Assembly (NCBI GenBank): GCA_032622095.1
Contig: CP136062.1
Location: 151,270,875 to 151,334,874 of the forward strand
Reading direction: 5' to 3'
DNA from: Siphonodentalium dalli
Lineage: Eukaryota; Mollusca; Scaphopoda; Gadilida; Siphonodentaliidae
Length of the DNA: 64,000 nucleotides
The translations under genes were made by a program, and so were the position numbers. Under the pieces are notes generated by a model, which was not told where the DNA came from, did no database searches, and saw only the letters and a list, made by a program, of their open reading frames with translations. Positions 59,031 through 64,000 of this stretch are shown here, piece after piece (positions within the stretch are counted from its first letter, which is position 1; every line of letters starts with the position of its first letter).

Positions 59031-59682
59031 TTAAAGGGGTACTGTACCCCAATTTCAATAAATTCCCGGTGACAATAACGATCTAATATCAATATTATAT
59101 TTTAAAATAACTAATTTGAGTCGACGATGTCTACTGAAAACGTTCCGGTTAACAGGCTATCACAAAAGTAAAATTTAATTATTTAATATAAATTCATTTA
59201 TGGCTGGAGTCATAAAATGGAGAATTATGCCAGTACGAGTTACCGTTCTTGAAATTGTATCTGTTGCGTGTCTTTTATCGACGGCCGTTCGCGAACATTA
59301 TTGAGTTGCACACATAACATGTTAACTGCAAAAGAAAGGCCCGCTATAACCGATTCGGAAAAAAGAGAAGAAACAAGAGTCATGAAGCGTCAAGTATTTT
59401 TATACGGAGTGAGATTGTTCGATGGAAGAGATTGGATGCATCAATTGAAGCTGTGAACAATCAACTTCCGGTTCTTCCTGCGACATGAGTATTCTCCGGT
59501 GAAGGTCAAAAACATGGCGCGTAGTTTGAAATCGTAATATTTTTGTTTCCAAGATCAATATTTTCTTCGCTAAATTAGGTTTATACGAAAAACATATAAC
59601 ACGAACACAATCTAACTTGAAAGTTATTTCAATGTGAGTAAATAAAAAAAATTGTCTATCCCTGTGTACAGTACCCCTTTAA
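59031..59682. mobile_element. TTAA-flanked element, 652 bp, ends AGGGGTACTGTAC
   Basis: TTAA at 59031-59034 and 59679-59682 encloses AGGGGTACTGTACCCC and TGTACAGTACCCCT. The ends belong to the same family as 1486-1826 and 60324-62600, but the interior is different. It holds a 62-codon frame of no recognised kind. TTAA duplication plus an AGGGG start would suit Kolobok-type mobilisation, which is inference. Confidence 0.8.
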
Positions 59683-60323
59683 GTGTCGGACCAATTGTTT
59701 GTCAACAGTCGCATAGACCATGGTAAGAACATCTAGAACTGCCGTCGATCAGAAACGTGTATGGTAGCCTACTTCATAAGTTTGATGATTAAAACGAATA
59801 GAAAGTAGTGAGTGAAGTTTTTTTTTAATAGTTTCGTGTTAAAGTGATGTGAAACAATCCGGTATGGTGTTCAAATTAAAATGGAGAATAATCTTGTTCA
59901 AAGTAGTTATTTTTACAAATAGTATATCCAAATTGACAACACACACCGTCATTCTTATATAGGAATTAAATGCAGTGACTCTTGACGGCGAAATCGTTTT
60001 CGTTAGTTTACCGCCGATAGATGCGTCCCGAATCGAGTAGTAAATATTTACAATTGAGCGTAGTTCTGACGATTGGGTCGATTTGCTTCAGATTTTGGCG
60101 ATGTTAGTAGAATTTTACATTCCTCTAGTTGTCATAGCACCTGTATTCTAACTTGTCAGTTCATGGACCCGAACAAGTACATACTATGTCTTTAAGATAA
60201 CGCAAATTTACGCAATATACATTTTCTGGACATTCCGTTTGCGCTACCTGATTCCGATAAATACAAATGGCTGTTTTTTATTGGGACCCAATCACCGTGT
60301 TCCAAGTTGTATTTTTGAAGGAT

Positions 60324-62600
60324 TTAAAGGGGTACTGTACACTAAATTCTGTAATTTATGGGCCCATCTCCTTATATACTCAACAGAATGTATGCAACGA
60401 ATGAATGAATTTGAGCCATCGATTAGTGCAAAATGCACCCAAGTGCTCTATGAATGATACAAGGGTGATTCTCCATTAAATGAACAATTTCGTCCAGAAA
60501 ATTCTGGGAGAAAAAAGTTTGTCACATGCCGATAAATTTTATGTGAGTATGTAGCACAGATATTGGTGACCACGAAAATGACATTTGGCAAAATTATAGG
60601 TCAAGGTCAATCAAGGTCGTTTATTACAGCATGTGCCAATGACGTTTTTTTGGGGTTGAATCAGGGCAACGTCATTGTCAAATTCGCTCTTTCTCCAAAA
60701 CTTGTTGACATGTGCCCTTTAATAGTTGAATTATCGTTATGAGTATATATTGTTTGAGTAGCCGATGATGTATCCGTCAAAACGACGTATTGCGTAGCTC
60801 CGCACGTTGAGACGTCTATGAGATACAGCCATTTGAATATACGTGGTGGAAATTGATATGCCTTGTGGGCGTGACTTAGAGTTCAAACTCTCTAAGAGGT
60901 CAACGAATACAGCGTTCAGATATGATAATTGGAAACAGATTTTGATCGCATAAAAGGCGATTCCTATCAAGTCGGGCATACCCTGGTCCCTCGTACACTT
61001 GGTTTGACTCCAAACGATCGAGGAACTCTGATGTAGACAACGTGAACATACGTCAATCAAAGTCTGTTCCCCAAGGGGTTCGCCAAATTGCAATGATAAT
61101 TTAGAGTAGAAAACATTGTCGATGGATTTCTCTTACATGTTTCAAGATATTGAACTGAAATTTGGTATTTGGGGGGTTTCTCGGTGCGCTCAATCAGATA
61201 GAATTGTCAGTGTGATATTCTGATGGTCCAAAATGTGTATTTTGACGCCGTTGCTATAACACACGAGCCGGAAATCGCCCCGCAAGCAGAATGATTGTTG
61301 AAAAGTACGGAAATAATTGACTTTTCAAACTGTCATCTGCTTCTCACTGAGATTGTTTGATGTAAACGTCAATCCATTTAGAGAATTCGTTAGATTCCGT
61401 TGATCACTCCCCCCACCCCACCACTCATTCACTCACCCCCCCCCCCGATGTTATATAAACGCACTAAAACTAATCCGTATGTCATATTTGTTCTTTTTAT
61501 TTACACCCATATCATCCCTTAACATGTTTTATTTGTTAGATCGTGTTTGCGTCTCTGGATATTTCAAAATTAAAATTGCGTCATTACCCAAACAGAAGGA
61601 GTGTTTGGGTAATGACCCGTTTGGGTAATGACGATTTTCGTTTCAGCGCGCTCTTATATTTTGAATATCCATCACCTATGAAAATGAACTAGTTTATGAA
61701 CAAACAACCGCTGCGAGCTTTCGAAATAAACTTTTAATCGTTCGCCTACAGCATGTAACATTTAAATGGTCTGCGTTTGTGTAATGACGCTGAATAAATA
61801 TACGCTAGCGATTTCTAGTTTCAAAGGTTGATTTTGAAAACTTATTCAAGGAAACATAACCTGGGTTTATTTTTTCTAGACATTAAAGGATATTTACTCC
61901 ACGATGCAACCATAGATATGAACAAGCTATGTTTCTGGTGAAAATATCACCCGTCTTTATCGTGCGTTTGGGTAATGATTCTATATAACGGGACATGCTT
62001 TTGGAAGACTTCACATGCTTTCCACTAACTAAATATTTAATTTCATAAAAATTATACGAATTGCATGGCGTTCAGTGCAAAATTCCGCACAAGAATATTA
62101 ATTGGTTTAAAGATAAATCGTTCGGTGGCGAATGGGAACAATCAGGGAAGTTGAATGCCTTTGATTTGGGACATGCTGTTTCGGGGTACGTAGCCTGTAA
62201 TATACACATGGCATATATGTTGTCACACGTCCATACTAAAACCGAAATGTCTCTAATAAATGCCTGTATCGTGAGCTACAAGATCGTTACCATCACTTTT
62301 ATGTATGGTGGCCATTGTTTTTCATAGGATGAACTAATAACGCAGGACATGGGTTTGCTCGTTTACGGGTGAATCACCCACAAAAAACATGGTAATTATA
62401 ATGAACATGAATTTATGACTCCAGCCATTTATTCATTTTCATTATAACCAGCACGTTGTTTGCATCGTTCATAGAGCACATGAGTGTATTTTGCACTATA
62501 ATCCATGGCTGAAATTCATTCATTTGTTGCATATATTCGGTTTAGTATAAAGGGAGATGGTACCATAAATGGCTGGATTTAGTGTACAGTACCCCTATAA
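60324..62600. mobile_element. 2.28-kb TTAA-type element of the GGGTACTGTAC family
   Basis: The left end is TTAA followed by AGGGGTACTGTACACTAAAT. The right end is 'atttagtgtacagtacccct' with the flank mutated to TATAA. The first 140 and last 220 bp match the two halves of the 341-bp element at 1486-1826 ('gaatgaatttgagccat', 'gagcacatgagtgtattttgcac'). The extra 1.9 kb is either the ancestral interior or an insertion. It holds frames of 118 codons (60737-61093, -) and 88 codons (62061-62327, +) in which I see no transposase motif, plus 'gtttgggtaatgac' repeated four times near 61580-61980. Confidence 0.65.
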
Positions 62601-62845
62601 TGCGTCTTTCTGTGAAAGGTTCAAGTATTTATCGATCTATTTCGATACCGGGCAAAACTCGAAGCGAATATTATAAGGTGTAATTTGGAGCAAAAACCGT
62701 CATGTGGCTACACACGCTCCTCACCGAAACAGAAATAATCCGTGAGTGGCTTTTCTCTCAATAATGATGTCCGTGCAATATATCGTGAATATTGCGTATT
62801 ATATAAAGCTATGTATACCGTCTATTATATTAGTTATCTTTATCA

Positions 62846-62976
62846 TGCAACATCGGGGGTACACGCATGGAAATTTAATACCTGGATGTCGATTTTGAAC
62901 CCCGGGGCGGAGCCGAGGGTTTCAATATGAGACATCTAGGTATTAAATCTCCATGTACCACATGCACGATGTTGCC
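62846..62976. repeat. Hairpin with ~55-bp arms
   Basis: 'catgcaacatcg.gggtacacgcatggaaatttaatacctggatgtc' is mirrored by 'gacatctaggtattaaatctccatgtaccacatgcacgatgttgc'. The loop is 'gaaccccggggcggagccgaggg'. Confidence 0.8.
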
Positions 62977-63007
62977 GGAGATAACGATTTTGTCCCCACA
63001 ACAATAA

Positions 63008-63256
63008 GCGTGATCACTGAGTCGCTACCATATTGGATCCATCCAGCCCTGTTCCGCACATTCAGTGCTACAGGTCGAAGTTCTGGAGTAGCATTCCATA
63101 TATGGAGCTCTTGAATATTAATAAATTCCATATATGGAATTCATGAATATTCAAACCTCCATATATGGAATGTTACTCCAGAACTTTGACCTTTAGCACT
63201 TAAACCGCGGAATGTGGGATGTATGGCTCCAATATGGTAGCGACTCAGTGATCTCG
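63008..63256. repeat. Long palindrome, ~115-bp arms
   Basis: Left to right, 'tgatcactgagtcgctaccatattgga..ttctggagta.cattccatatatgga' is mirrored by 'tccatatatggaatg.tactccagaa..tccaatatggtagcgactcagtgatc'. The stem has scattered mismatches, and the centre carries two further 'ccatatatgga' palindromes. It directly follows the hairpin at 62846-62976. Confidence 0.9.
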
Positions 63257-63404
63257 CTTATAGCCATGTCGTCTTAATTTAAATGTGTTTATCATATAAT
63301 CTCCGATTTATTCACACCAATAAGAACAAGAAAACTAAGATGCATGCATCACGTCGGCCGTGAACTATCTACCATACAATTGTTGTAGCTATCGATTATA
63401 CATT

Positions 63405-64000
63405 TTGGAACACCTGTATGTATGTATGTGTGTATGCATGAATGCATGTGTGTATGTGTTATAGACTCTAACACTGCTCGACTGACCTCGCTCATAGGCA
63501 TGTTTCTGGACCTTGACCGATCCGACTAAAAATTTGTGTGTAGGACTACTTCGATCCCGGGAGCAATATGGACGGGTCCAATTTCACGTGGGACCATGTT
63601 CTCGAACGTGTTGATATAGGCATGTTTCTGGACCAATTGAACAATAGTTTGGCCAGACGCTGTATATACTGGGTACTGTCCAGATGGAGGCGATCACACA
63701 AAAATCCCTAAATAGCCCGAACGAAGTCGAGTACATCAGCTAGTTTAATATATATTTTGGACATTTGTCTGTCTGTTTGTCTGTTATCTATGGCCGGGAA
63801 AACTGCCGGACAGATTTGACGAAATTTGATACCTAGGGGAAATTATTTCCAGGGAGTATTTTGGACGGGTCAAATCTTGATCCCGACCTGACTTTGACAT
63901 TCAAAAAGATCAATTCAAGGTCAAATCTGGTAAAACGGAAGTATTTCAACGAAATTTAATACCTACTGTTACTTTTGTCCCAGGAGTGTTTCGGGTGGGT
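63405..64000 (+). repeat. Microsatellite, then degenerate ~139-bp tandem repeat running off the window
   Basis: A (TGTA/TGCA)n stretch lies at 63417-63460. After it, 'acgaaattt.atacct' with '..cagg(a/g)agt.tt..gg.(c/t)gggt' appears at 63810-63861 and 63949-64000 (spacing 139 bp), with a more diverged copy near 63550. The array may continue past the window end. No gene is visible. Confidence 0.55.

Overview
The window looks like AT-rich nuclear DNA from an animal, most likely a marine invertebrate. It has very low gene density, spliced coding exons, and a great variety of transposon remnants: LINE pieces, a tRNA-derived SINE, many small terminal-inverted-repeat (TIR) elements, foldback palindromes and minisatellites. 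Nothing indicates bacteria, phage, plasmid or organelle. Dispersed degenerate units built around phrases such as 'aagggccgtaactc' remind me of repeats common in molluscan and other lophotrochozoan assemblies, but that is an impression from general knowledge. I do not assign a species or phylum.

Protein-coding content is small. The one convincing gene is on the + strand at 51768-56811. A first coding exon of 239 codons is followed by a 3.9-kb intron and a second coding exon of 129 codons, with matching phase-0 splice sites. The protein is a predominantly helical, probably intracellular protein of a family I do not recognise, and its 3' part is not identified in the window. A second, weaker coding signal is a signal-peptide-type first exon at 17607-17676, preceded by a decayed duplicate at about 17325-17428. 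Everything else is repeat DNA or sequence in which I see no gene.

Layout: 1-2.5 kb, foldback repeats, a TTAA-flanked mini-element and a LINE fragment. 2.58-11.58 kb, a large palindrome made of two head-to-head copies of one 2.6-kb element, the left copy interrupted by a 3.74-kb TA-flanked transposon full of short CACACA/TGTGTG palindromes. 13-17.7 kb, another inverted element, TTAA elements and the signal-peptide exon. 18-43 kb, mostly anonymous AT-rich sequence with many TTAA MITEs, a SINE, an array-bearing TA element and dispersed repeats. 43.3-44.6 kb, a tandem array with a three-unit higher-order period. 44.6-51 kb, nested inverted-repeat elements. 51.3-56.8 kb, the gene, whose intron carries a sense-oriented LINE that itself carries a TTAA MITE. 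57-64 kb, two minisatellites, a hairpin cassette between long direct repeats, two larger TTAA elements and long hairpins.

The recurring theme is a family of elements built from a 69-bp near-perfect hairpin (core GCCAATGCATTCTCTTATAT), usually present twice in opposite orientation. Some copies lie inside TTAA-flanked elements. Two lie between much longer direct repeats (22 bp perfect and about 60 bp imperfect). Internal cross-checks (an empty insertion site, and restoration of a LINE reading frame) let several insertions be mapped to the base without outside data.
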